Assembly: GCA_900316385.1 (NCBI GenBank)
Contig: ONCP01000002.1
Coordinates: 62,001 to 126,000, forward strand
Length of the DNA stretch: 64,000 nt
DNA from: an uncultured Eubacteriales bacterium
Lineage (GTDB): Bacteria > Bacillota > Clostridia > Oscillospirales > Acutalibacteraceae
Direction of reading: 5' to 3'
Shown here: positions 44,153 to 52,113 of the stretch, in pieces
Position numbering within the stretch: position 1 is the first letter of the stretch
Layout of the letters: the number at the start of each line of letters is the position of its first letter
Made by a program: the position numbers and the translations under genes
Notes under the pieces: model-generated
Database searches by the model: none
What the model was told of the DNA's origin: nothing
The model's input: only the letters and a program-made list of their open reading frames with translations

Positions 44153-44761
44153 ATGAAGCTATGCGATTTACATGTTTCAGGTCTTGAAAGATTCATTTCA
44201 TATTCAGAAGATAAGCCGATTGATGTTGTTCCCGGCATTGAGTTTTCGACAGGCTACAAGGACAAGGAGCTTCATATACTCGGATTGTTTGTAAAGCCCG
44301 AAGATTTCGGCGCGGTGTTCTTTATGCCGATCGCGTTATTTGTCGGAGCTTTGATTTTCAGGCGCAGAGTTACACTTGTTTTCGATATCTTTACGGTGCC
44401 GCTTCTGTTTACGCTGCTCTGCTCGAGAATAAATTGCCTGCTCTCAGGCTGCTGTAAGGGTAAGCCTATTCCGTTTTTGCCCGATTTACAATGGCCTGTG
44501 CGCGAATCGGAGATTGTTTTCTACGCTGTACTGATCGTGATTTTTGCCGTAAGGATCCGCAAGGGACTGACATACGGCGAGGTTTATCCAATCTATATGA
44601 TAAGCTACGGAGTTTTCCGCTTTATTACGCAGTTCTGGAGAGTATCGTATTTTCAGCTCGGACCGCTTCACTTATCACATTACTGGGCAATATTGTCCGT
44701 GATAATCGGAATCGTTTTTCTCGTTATAGTTAAACGTAAGAACAGGAAAGTAAAAATATGA
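44153..44761 (+). CDS. Chimeric protein: PHP-domain fragment fused to Lgt-like C-terminal half
   Basis: 202 residues. Residues 1-50 look like a PHP phosphoesterase with an internal deletion: MKLCDLHVSG is the usual start but the metal-binding TDHD section is missing, then VVPGIEFSTGYK and ELHILGLF follow. From about residue 55 the protein is a membrane domain with four to five helices matching the C-terminal half of a prolipoprotein diacylglyceryl transferase-like protein (RINCLLSGCCKGKP; GEVYPIYMISYGVFRFITQFWR). Neither part is complete, so it is probably a deletion product of two genes and inactive, although the frame is intact. Confidence 0.55.
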   Translation: MKLCDLHVSGLERFISYSEDKPIDVVPGIEFSTGYKDKELHILGLFVKPEDFGAVFFMPIALFVGALIFRRRVTLVFDIFTVPLLFTLLCSRINCLLSGCCKGKPIPFLPDLQWPVRESEIVFYAVLIVIFAVRIRKGLTYGEVYPIYMISYGVFRFITQFWRVSYFQLGPLHLSHYWAILSVIIGIVFLVIVKRKNRKVKI

Positions 44762-44773
44762 TTTAATGAAAAA

Positions 44774-44815
44774 TCCCCTTGGTCTTATTCTCGTAATAAA
44801 ACCAAGGGGAAAAAT
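44774..44815. terminator. Bidirectional terminator
   Basis: TCCCCTTGGT / ACCAAGGGGA with an inner TTATT/AATAA, flanked by AAAAATTTT on one side and TTTTTC on the other; lies between convergent genes. Confidence 0.85.
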
Positions 44816-44842
44816 TTTAAAATCAGCGTAACGGAAGCTGAA

Positions 44843-46045
44843 TCAAGGTATAAATATTTTAACTACGGTACCGCCGCCGTCGCGTTCGGAGATCGTCAGC
44901 GTTCCCTTGCACATCATTTTGAGCCTTTCTTGGATATTTTTAAGAGCTATATGCGGCTCGTTATTATCATTCCGGCTGAACCCGGGGCCTGTATCCTCGA
45001 CCGTTATTTCAGCTCCATGTTTGACCTCACGTGTGCGAACAGTGATATACAGCGGATCGAGGTCGGGGTCAACTCCGTGCTTGACGGCGTTTTCCACAAT
45101 CGGCTGCATGGTCAGCGGAGGCAGTCTGAAATCCGTGTAATCGGTATCAAACTCCACAAACAGCTTGTCCTCAAACCGCACCTGCTCAACTGACAAATAC
45201 GCTTTTATGTGCTCCAGCTCCTCTGTAAACGGGATGGTTCTTGCCTTGGTGATCGTAGTGAAATTCTTTCTGAGATAGTTGGTAAAGTTCAGCGTTACCC
45301 TCTGCGCCTTAGCCGCGTCCTGCTCGATCAGATAGTAAATGCTTGTCATTGTGTTGTAGATAAAATGCGGACGCATTTGCAGTACGGCAAGACTTACCTT
45401 TTGGTTAGCGATTTCTTCCTTCTGTCTGAGATACCGTTTTCCCTGATCAATAAACAGCATCAGCTCCATCGCGAGAAGCATTAAGGGGACAGGCGCAAGC
45501 AAATAAACCAATATGAGTATAATATGGAGCTTTGAAAGCTGTTTTCTTCTGCGGATCACCGCGACAAAGCATACAATCAGACTGATTGCCGTACAAAGCA
45601 AATAAACCAGTATCAACCAGCGTTTATGCTCTGTGCCGTCCTGCGTCGGAGCCGCAAAAAGAGTACGCTCCAGCAGGTCGCCGACGGCTGCCGCTACGGA
45701 TAAGCCCCAAAGGATGAGGATAAGCTTCCACAGGAAAGACTTTCGGGGCTCCTGCGAACAACAGCGTAGGATGTAAAGCGTCAGCAACGGAATGATTGTC
45801 GATGAAAACAAAATATCGAGGAAATCACACGCTGTTTGAAGCGGTATGTTGATCCGGAATACAGAGACAAACTGACCTAACAGGTCAACCGCCGTTTTTG
45901 ATATCATTACAGAAAAGAAGACTATGCAAAACTGCCGCCACTCGTTTTCTGTATCACGCAGGAGAAAAGCAATCAGTATTCCAAGCACACCGAGCGATAA
46001 GGTAGTCATATCGATTACAGCTGAGAAATATGTCGTCCAATCCAT
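44843..46045 (-). CDS. LytS-type sensor histidine kinase
   Basis: About 400 residues. Six or seven N-terminal membrane helices (to about 215), then a short coiled coil (IDQGKRYLRQKEEIANQK), a His_kinase domain with the phosphorylated His in RPHFIYN and an HATPase domain (QPIVENAVKHG; EDTGPGFS). This is the class normally paired with LytTR regulators. Its start overlaps the stop of the upstream regulator (TGATGG/ATGATG), so the two are made together. The stimulus is unknown. Confidence 0.9.
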   Translation of the reverse strand: MDWTTYFSAVIDMTTLSLGVLGILIAFLLRDTENEWRQFCIVFFSVMISKTAVDLLGQFVSVFRINIPLQTACDFLDILFSSTIIPLLTLYILRCCSQEPRKSFLWKLILILWGLSVAAAVGDLLERTLFAAPTQDGTEHKRWLILVYLLCTAISLIVCFVAVIRRRKQLSKLHIILILVYLLAPVPLMLLAMELMLFIDQGKRYLRQKEEIANQKVSLAVLQMRPHFIYNTMTSIYYLIEQDAAKAQRVTLNFTNYLRKNFTTITKARTIPFTEELEHIKAYLSVEQVRFEDKLFVEFDTDYTDFRLPPLTMQPIVENAVKHGVDPDLDPLYITVRTREVKHGAEITVEDTGPGFSRNDNNEPHIALKNIQERLKMMCKGTLTISERDGGGTVVKIFIP

Positions 46046-46638
46046 CATAGCCCCAGCCCCCTTATCGGAAATCTCAGTCTTGTGAGCTGATCGCGCACCT
46101 GGTTGGCTGTAAGAGGCTTTACGGCAAAGCCGCAGGCGCCTGTATCCCACGCCTCAAGCGCGTAGTCGGAATAGGCGGTAAGAAATATAACGTTGGTACG
46201 CGGATTGATTTTCAGCAACTCACGGCACAAATCAAGCCCGTTGAGCTTGCCCATTTCAATATCAATATAAGCCAAATGCACTCGGTTGGCTCCTGCGAAC
46301 GACAGCGCCTCTGTCGGCGAAGTAAAGCCTGTGACCGAAGCGTTCGGAAGTAAATGACTGACTAAAGACATACCGCCTTTCAGAATTATTTTTTCGTCGT
46401 CAACCATTATGATGTTCGGTTTTTCTACGGTGTTGTCTATTGTTTCCATAAATATGTTAACATCGACATCAAGACATTTTGCGATTCTAAGCAGCAGAAC
46501 AGCGTCGGGAGTTCGTCTTCCTGTTTCCCAGTTCGCGATACTGGCGCGTTCTACAAACAGCATATCGGCAAGCTGCTGTTGAGATAAATTCTTTTCGGTT
46601 CTGAAACGTTTTAAGATTTCGCCAAAGGATTTATTCAT
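46045..46638 (-). CDS. Response regulator with N-terminal XRE helix-turn-helix
   Basis: 197 residues. An XRE/Cro-type DNA-binding domain (about 1-66; SQQQLADMLFVERASIANWE) precedes a CheY-like receiver (about 73-190) with the acidic pair DDE and the phospho-acceptor Asp in AYIDIEMG, the Thr/Ser switch in FLTAYSDYA and Lys in VKPL. The order, DNA-binding first and receiver last, is the reverse of most regulators, and LytTR is absent although the partner kinase is of the LytS class. GAGGT precedes the ATG. Divergent from a membrane-protein gene that may be its target. Confidence 0.88.
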   Translation of the reverse strand: MNKSFGEILKRFRTEKNLSQQQLADMLFVERASIANWETGRRTPDAVLLLRIAKCLDVDVNIFMETIDNTVEKPNIIMVDDEKIILKGGMSLVSHLLPNASVTGFTSPTEALSFAGANRVHLAYIDIEMGKLNGLDLCRELLKINPRTNVIFLTAYSDYALEAWDTGACGFAVKPLTANQVRDQLTRLRFPIRGLGL

Positions 46639-46671
46639 ATATATTACCTCATGTGTAATTATATCAAGTTT

Positions 46672-46762
46672 GATAATGTCCCCTGCCTCTATAGGCGGCG
46701 TCCATTATCTGAAATCAGTGGCGGGATACAATCCACCACTGATTTTGCAGTGCTGCGCACTG
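46672..46762. promoter_or_regulatory. Three consecutive hairpins in the gap before the membrane-protein gene
   Basis: The 306-base gap between the XRE regulator and the next gene contains GATAATG/CATTATC (46672-46678/46703-46709), an imperfect AAATCAGTGG...CCACTGATTT hairpin (46712-46744) and GCAGT/ACTGC (46746-46762). The middle one is followed by TTTT-poor sequence, so it is not a standard terminator. They could belong to a leader RNA or be DNA operators. Confidence 0.35.
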
Positions 46763-46840
46763 CCGACTTTGATAAAAGCAAAGCTTTGAATTTCATTATA
46801 AAAAGAATAAGTGTAAAACTCAAGAGCTTTTATAAAAAAG

Positions 46841-46891
46841 TTGTGTCGTTCTGACACAAGATGTTGTTTTTTTCTTTTATTATGATAATAT
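46841..46891 (+). promoter_or_regulatory. Operator-like palindrome and promoter before the membrane-protein gene
   Basis: Perfect inverted repeat TTGTGTC-N5-GACACAA (46841-46859), then TTGTTT (46864-46869), 16-base spacer and TAATAT (46886-46891). The palindrome directly abuts the -35, a typical site for an XRE-type regulator. Confidence 0.45.
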
Positions 46892-46944
46892 TAATGTGTA
46901 TACATAGAGATGTGTATATGAAAAAATTTAAAGGAGAGAAATAA

Positions 46945-47613
46945 ATGAAATTTCCATACGCAGCAAAAGGCGTTAGCAAGATTTTTAACGCTGAAATCAT
47001 TTCATTGATCGCCGCCCTGATCGGCGGAATCGGTATGATCCTGAGCTTTATCGCGGTTTCAGGAAACGTTGATAACAATACTTCCGATACTCTTATTATC
47101 GCTACGGGAGCCTGTGTACTTGTTGCAGGTATTATAATTGCCGTTGCGGGAATTATGAGTATAGTCGGTTATTTCCAGGCGGGCAAGGACGAGGTTAGCT
47201 TTAAGAGAGCTATTTTATGTGTGCTTTTCAGTATTGTATTTACAGCTGTGGCGTCTTTCTTCGCAAACCAGACAGGTTTCTTTGGATGGCTCTACACTAT
47301 CCTGACGTTGGTGGGCAATATTTGCAATATGCTCGCAACTATTTTCCTTATCTTAGGTTTGATGGCTCTGTCCGTAAAATGTAACAGAGCCGATATGGTT
47401 AAGCACGGCAAAGATATGCTCATAACTCTGGTTATCTTATACATATTGACATTTATTCTGAATTTCTTTATCCGCTTGGGCGCTGAATCTACTGCTTTCG
47501 GTTCAAGTCTCGTTGAATGGTTATCGGGCTTATCGCTTTGCTTTACCGTATTCCTCTACATTTTCCAGATTTACTTCCTCGGCAAAGCTAAAAAGATGCT
47601 CAAAGAATACTAA
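46945..47613 (+). CDS. Membrane protein of unknown function
   Basis: 222 residues, five to six hydrophobic segments (for example IISLIAALIGGIGMILSFIA and LYTILTLVGNICNMLATIF), short charged loops, basic C-terminus (GKAKKMLKEY). No family recognised. AAAGGAG precedes the ATG. Possible target or partner of the divergent XRE-receiver/LytS system, and possibly cotranscribed with the S41 peptidase 68 bases downstream, though a hairpin lies between. Confidence 0.65.
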   Translation: MKFPYAAKGVSKIFNAEIISLIAALIGGIGMILSFIAVSGNVDNNTSDTLIIATGACVLVAGIIIAVAGIMSIVGYFQAGKDEVSFKRAILCVLFSIVFTAVASFFANQTGFFGWLYTILTLVGNICNMLATIFLILGLMALSVKCNRADMVKHGKDMLITLVILYILTFILNFFIRLGAESTAFGSSLVEWLSGLSLCFTVFLYIFQIYFLGKAKKMLKEY

Positions 47614-47621
47614 AATCTTTT

Positions 47622-47656
47622 CGGCGTTACCGCGTCTATTAAACGCCGTAACGCCG
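47622..47656 (+). terminator. Hairpin between membrane protein and S41 peptidase
   Basis: Stem CGGCGTTAC / GTAACGCCG with a 17-base loop, then TTTAAAA; weak T tract, so partial termination is likely. Confidence 0.5.
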
Positions 47657-47681
47657 TTTAAAACTATTATGGAGGTTAAAA

Positions 47682-49805
47682 ATGAAAAAAGTATTATCAC
47701 CTATTAGTGTGGTTCTTGCGCTTTTGATTCTTATCAGCTCGGCTTTACCGCTGACCGCGTCCGCGGCTGAGGACGAAATCAGCACGAAAGACACCACGGC
47801 GCATATCTACAATATGGATAAAACCGAAACGCTGAAATGCGTTTTCAAAAGCAGTATGCCTGATATGGCGTTTATCTCTACCGTCGATTATCTGAAGCAG
47901 GTCTTTGCTGACGAGCCGACAGAAGCAAAGAATGAGGACGGCACTTACACGATAACGAATCCTATGGGAACAATGGTTATCGACCCCGAAAAGGACACTC
48001 TTCATTTCGATAGTTTCGAGGACTTTGTCTCAGCTAAGGTAAACGTGGATGGTACCGAAATGGACGTGCCTTACGTCAAGGAGTACGCGCCTGTAAACGA
48101 GGGAGAAGTAAAAGGTCTCGATCTTGACCTTTCGCCTTATAAAATTGATATTATCGAATATGACGGAAAAACCTATTTCCCCGTATCGACAATCGGACTT
48201 CTTTTCGGCGCGACCTATAATACGGCGGTGTATTGCGAAAACGATGTTTATTTTATCCATAGTTCCGATATAGTAATGGGAAACTGTTATTTCCAGAACA
48301 CTACGCCTTATAATACTCTAAAACGCAGCAAGAATCTGGTCGAGCTGGGTTATAACGACCTGTGCTTCGCGATTGATAAGCTTTACGGCAGACCCGCCCA
48401 GGCTGAAATCGCGTCGATGCTCGAAGAAAAAAGCTTTGATGAAGTACTGGACGAGTACAACGACGATACCCGTCGAGCAAAAGAATTACTTCTATCGGAA
48501 AATATGGTTGATTATGTTCTCGGAACTGCTTATCTCGGAAAAGTATTCTCCGACGGAGGTCATACGGCGGTAAATTACCCTGCGGTATTATCGTTTATTA
48601 CTCCCGGAACTGCTATATATAATGAGCTTGAAAAATTAGCCGATTCAGAGGATTTCCGTGACAGAGCTGCGGCAAACTATGCGATGAACACTCTCGCCTC
48701 AAGTCAGAAAAGCAGAGCTATGTCGGAATTCAGAAGCGGTAAATACAAAGCTTATGATCTTGTAAAGTCGTGGGATGACCAGTCGAAATCAAATCTTTAT
48801 GTTACGGGAGACACAGCTGTTTTCGTCTTTGATTCGTTTGTTAACGAGGCGGTTTATAACTTTAAATGGTCTCTTGACTACGCTAAGGAAAAGGGCATTA
48901 AGCGTTTTGTTATAGACATTTCCTGCAACAGTGGCGGTAACGCGGCGGTCATTATGTATATCATGGCTATGATTACCAATAAAAACAAGGACAGCTATGT
49001 TGCCTCATACAGAAAAATTCAGACGCTTACAGGCAATATTACAAGAAACGATAACGATGTTGATTTGAATTTAGACGGTCAGATAAACGACCTCGACAAG
49101 AGCGTATATTATGATTTTGAGTACGCCTTTATCACATCCAAAATCTCGTATTCCTGCGGAAATCTGCTTCCTTGTCTCGCAAAGGACGCGGGCTTCCCGA
49201 TCCTCGGTGAAAGAAGCGGAGGCGGAGCTTGCTCGCTGTTAATCGCGTACACTCCCGAGACGTTTTTCTACACGCTGTCAAGTTATAATAAGTTCATCAC
49301 CAAGGACAACAAGGACGTTGACAACGGCGCCGAACTCGCTTATGACCTTACTAAGCAGGCAGGCGATGGAAGCGGTATAGACTATTCAGGCTTGTATGAT
49401 GTTGCCGCTTACAGCAAAATGATCGACGAGTTCTACGGCGTAAAGCCCGCGGACGATCCCGCAAAGGATGAACCCGCTAAAACCGTTACCAAAAAGAAAG
49501 CCAACCCGATCAAAGTGACCGCAAAGACAAAGACGGTCAAGCTCAAAAAGGTGAAAAAAGCTGCTCAGACAGCCGCGGTATTTACAGCTAAAAAGGCGCA
49601 GGGTAAGCTTAGCTTTAAAATTAAGTCCGCCAAAAAGGCGATCAAAAAGTATCTCACGATCTCCAAGAAAGGCGTACTTAAAATCAAGAAATGGAAGAAA
49701 GCTAAGAAAGGCACATACACCATTAAAGTTACGGTAAAAGCAAACGGTAACGCAAAATATAAATCCAAGTCCGTTGTTAAGACTGTTAAGGTTAAAGTGA
49801 AATAA
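47682..49805 (+). CDS. Secreted S41-family peptidase with lysine-rich C-terminal module
   Basis: 707 residues. Signal peptide 1-28 (TASAA). The S41 core runs from about 370 to 570: VIDISCNSGGNAAV, a candidate nucleophile Ser491 in SYSCGN, and GERSGGGAC. Within it lies a perfect dockerin/EF-type calcium loop, DLNLDGQINDLD (461-472), that I would not expect in this family. A Lys-rich Ig-like module (about 600-707) ends the protein and is shared with the gene at 50.2-51.1 kb. GGAGG precedes the ATG. Probably cell-surface bound. Serine assignment is by analogy. Confidence 0.78.
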   Translation: MKKVLSPISVVLALLILISSALPLTASAAEDEISTKDTTAHIYNMDKTETLKCVFKSSMPDMAFISTVDYLKQVFADEPTEAKNEDGTYTITNPMGTMVIDPEKDTLHFDSFEDFVSAKVNVDGTEMDVPYVKEYAPVNEGEVKGLDLDLSPYKIDIIEYDGKTYFPVSTIGLLFGATYNTAVYCENDVYFIHSSDIVMGNCYFQNTTPYNTLKRSKNLVELGYNDLCFAIDKLYGRPAQAEIASMLEEKSFDEVLDEYNDDTRRAKELLLSENMVDYVLGTAYLGKVFSDGGHTAVNYPAVLSFITPGTAIYNELEKLADSEDFRDRAAANYAMNTLASSQKSRAMSEFRSGKYKAYDLVKSWDDQSKSNLYVTGDTAVFVFDSFVNEAVYNFKWSLDYAKEKGIKRFVIDISCNSGGNAAVIMYIMAMITNKNKDSYVASYRKIQTLTGNITRNDNDVDLNLDGQINDLDKSVYYDFEYAFITSKISYSCGNLLPCLAKDAGFPILGERSGGGACSLLIAYTPETFFYTLSSYNKFITKDNKDVDNGAELAYDLTKQAGDGSGIDYSGLYDVAAYSKMIDEFYGVKPADDPAKDEPAKTVTKKKANPIKVTAKTKTVKLKKVKKAAQTAAVFTAKKAQGKLSFKIKSAKKAIKKYLTISKKGVLKIKKWKKAKKGTYTIKVTVKANGNAKYKSKSVVKTVKVKVK

Positions 49806-49849
49806 GACTTTCCAAAAATCAGGTTATTAAACCAATAAATAAAACGATA

Positions 49850-49893
49850 AAAAAGCACAGACAATCCATTAATTGGAATTGTTTGTGCTTTTT
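49850..49893 (+). terminator. S41 peptidase terminator
   Basis: AAAAAGCACA ... ACAAT / ATTGT ... TGTGCTTTTT long hairpin with T tract. Confidence 0.8.
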
Positions 49894-50201
49894 ATATTTA
49901 AAATCAACCTCCTGTGATCACGGCAGGAATTTGCCGGACGCGAGATACAGTCGGTACCATTCGTTGTGGGCGAGTTCGACCTTTGTCGCCTCACATATAT
50001 CACTGAGATGGCTTGGATGTATAAATCATAGCAGACTTCGAGGGGTTTGTATATACCGAAAAATTCACATTATACTTTAGTTTTAAGCTTTACGATTTTA
50101 GATAATTACTTTATGACTGCAAGAAAAGTAATCAGATCCGATTTGTAAACAATTTGTTTTGAATTTATATGATCGTTTCGTTGTCGTTGGCAGCAGAAAC
50201 A
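49894..50201. other. Gap with no clear gene
   Basis: 308 bases between two terminators. The only protein-like stretch is a 35-codon minus-strand frame without start (49918-50025, containing HNEWYRLYLASGKFLP), possibly the tail of a lost gene. The rest is AT-rich and shows nothing else. Confidence 0.4.
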
Positions 50202-50229
50202 AAAGAGGAAGCTCCTACGCTTCCTCTTT
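50202..50229 (-). terminator. Terminator of the repeat-rich surface protein
   Basis: Perfect 11-bp stem AAAGAGGAAGC / GCTTCCTCTTT, T-rich on the minus side. Confidence 0.8.
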
Positions 50230-50246
50230 CACGTTTAACGAAATCC

Positions 50247-51101
50247 TTATTTTACTTTGATCGTAAGTTTCTTGGTAGTGGACTTTGATTTGTAATTCTT
50301 ATTACCTTTGGCAGATACTTTAACTTTAATCGTGTACACGCCTTTTTTTGCTTTTGTCCACTTGCTTATGGTAATTCTGCCCTTGGTGTTTATCTTTACA
50401 AGCTTACCGAGAACCTTGGGAACGCTTGTTAGCTTGTAAGTCACCTTTCCTTGCGCTTTGCTTATCGTAATCGGCTTGACGGTCTGCTTTGCTTTTTTGA
50501 GCTTGCTCCTCTTAACTGTTTTTGCCGCTGTCATAACGGTAATCGGGTTTTTAGCTTTGTTGATCATAAAGGTCTTGGTGATGGTTCCTTCATAGCTACC
50601 TTTACCCGTAATAACAATTGTAGCTGTACCCGCATTTTTGTTATTCTTATAGGAAACCGTATAATCAGTTACGTTCTTCAAGGTCTTAAAAGCGTCCTTA
50701 ACGGTTATACTCTGAGTATGTGCTTTACCGATATAAGTTTTAGGCTTAATGCCTGTTACACTGCACTTGCTTATGTCATTAACAGTAACTGCGGGTTTAG
50801 TTTTGCTTGTGCTCGGCTCTGTTGGCTCGGTAGGCGTGCTCTCGCTTGAAGTCAGCTCGGTAGGCGTGCTCTCGCTTGAAGTCGGATCGGTAGGAGCGCT
50901 CTCGGTTGAAGTCGGATCGGTGGGAGCGCTTTCGGTTGAAGTCGGGTCGGTGGGCGTGCTCTCGGTTGAAGTCGGGGCTTCTGTGGGGTCTGTGGGTTCG
51001 GGCTCTCTGAATGTAAGGTAGATCGTGTCATCCTCTGAAATTAAATAATTTGCGAGAGAGTATTCATCTGACAGGAGCTTGTTATTATATGATAAATACA
51101 A
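50247..51101 (-). pseudogene. 5'-truncated surface protein: ubiquitin-like segment, PTSE repeats, Ig-like module
   Basis: About 284 residues remain. The frame is open to 51158 but shows no ATG, ribosome site or signal peptide; the first possible start is a TTG at 51101, so the 5' end appears lost. Residues 1-33 (SYNNKLLSDEYSLANYLIS, then DDTIYLTFR) align by eye with the second half of the ubiquitin fold. A Pro/Thr/Ser/Glu linker made of five 10-residue repeats follows, then a lysine-rich module (KSKSTTKKLTIKVK at the end) of the same type as in the S41 peptidase. Probably once a secreted wall protein. Confidence 0.55.
50831..50980 (-). repeat. Five tandem 30-bp repeats coding the PTSE linker
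   Basis: Units of 30 bases (core GAAGTCGG and GGCGTGCTCTCG on the plus strand) repeated five times with a few substitutions; each encodes about ESTPTDPTST. Copy number may vary between strains. Confidence 0.85.
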
Positions 51102-51173
51102 AGGTGTTGTCGCAGGATAAACGCAGTGTTTATGCGGGTTTTCAGCTTGGCAAAGGACTCACAAAATGATACC

Positions 51174-51279
51174 AATGCAACACGAAATTATAAATTGCAA
51201 CACTTTTTAAAAAATGCAACACTCAACGAAAAATGCAACACTCAACGAAAAATGCAACACTCAATGAAAAATGCAACAC
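51174..51279. repeat. Array of six TGCAACAC repeats, 19-20 bp period
   Basis: The core (A/T)TGCAACAC occurs at 51174, 51194, 51213, 51232, 51251 and 51270 (core start). Three central copies are near-identical 19-bp units (AAAAATGCAACACTCAACG). The two outer left copies share only the core. Spacing of about two helical turns resembles iterons or a multi-site operator. Confidence 0.85.
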
Positions 51280-51461
51280 GCCAATTTTAGAAACCAAAAA
51301 CGCAAAAAGCACAGACGACTCATTGAGGAGAATTGTCTGTGATTTATTCTTTTTAAGAATTATATTTTCGCTTTTAAGTGTTCGACTACGCATTGTTTTA
51401 TATTCTTTAAAGGAATTATAGTCCTCTTGAGTATTGATGCTATTTTGATGATTGATTTTTA

Positions 51462-51490
51462 TGGACACACTTTCTTTTTTTTGATATAAT
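51462..51490 (+). promoter_or_regulatory. Promoter of the ECF-S/DUF1893/AKR operon
   Basis: TGGACA (51462-51467), 17-base spacer, TATAAT (51485-51490). Confidence 0.7.
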
Positions 51491-51528
51491 TTAGATACGA
51501 TAAATGAAACATGGAGAGGAGAATCACC

Positions 51529-52113
51529 ATGCTGCAAAATGTATTAGTGCAAAGACAATCAACGGTTCAAAAGAGGGTCACCCTGAGCGCCGTTCTGTCC
51601 GTCGGTTTGATCGCACTCGCGGTCATTCTGCCGCAGATCGTACACCTCGCGCTCGGTCAGCCGGGAGGAGTACAGCTCCTGCCGATGTATTTGCCGGTGC
51701 TGCTCGGCGGATGTCTGCTCGGATGGAAGTGGGCTCTTACTGTCGGTATTCTGTCGCCCGTCGTCAGCTTTGCAATCACTTCTCTGATCGGTGAAGCGAT
51801 GCCTGCCATACCCAGACTGCCGTTCATGATGGCGGAGCTCGCGGTGTTCGCGTTGGTATCGGGACTGTTCAGCAAAAAGATCTATGAAAACGGTTTGTGG
51901 GCGTTTCCGGCGGTCATTCTGGCGCAGCTTGTCGGCCGTGTGGTATTCCTCGGAATGGTTGCAATCTTCCAAAGCGTTGCTCCGTTCACCGTAGAAATGA
52001 TCTGGGGTCAGATCTGCGCCGGTTGGATCGGACTGCTGATTCAAGCGGTTCTCGTACCGATCATCATTATTACAATCCGTGCGCTGCTGGTAAAAGACAA
52101 TGACAGATATTGA
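51529..52113 (+). CDS. ECF transporter S component-like membrane protein
   Basis: 194 residues, five to six membrane helices. Features fit substrate-binding S components of energy-coupling factor transporters (LPMYLPVLLGGCLLGWKWAL and GPRLPFMMAELA-like segment, here AIPRLPFMMAELA). The vitamin or metal it binds is unknown; it would need a shared EcfAAT module coded elsewhere. GAGGAG lies before the ATG at 51529. First gene of a tight three-gene operon. Confidence 0.75.
   Translation: MLQNVLVQRQSTVQKRVTLSAVLSVGLIALAVILPQIVHLALGQPGGVQLLPMYLPVLLGGCLLGWKWALTVGILSPVVSFAITSLIGEAMPAIPRLPFMMAELAVFALVSGLFSKKIYENGLWAFPAVILAQLVGRVVFLGMVAIFQSVAPFTVEMIWGQICAGWIGLLIQAVLVPIIIITIRALLVKDNDRY

Larger units (their letters stand above)
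51102..51528. other. Gap with direct-repeat array and hairpin
   Basis: 427 bases without an intact gene. It holds the lost 5' end of the surface-protein frame (to 51158), the 19-bp repeat array (51174-51279), a hairpin with CACAGAC/GTCTGTG (51310-51341) and the promoter of the ECF-S operon. Confidence 0.6.

Noticed and set aside
46712..46744. Rho-independent terminator in the divergent gap
   Set aside because: No T tract of adequate length follows the stem, and no gene ends there.
51174..51279. CRISPR array
   Set aside because: Units are 19-20 bases with no unique spacers and no cas genes near; it is a direct-repeat array.
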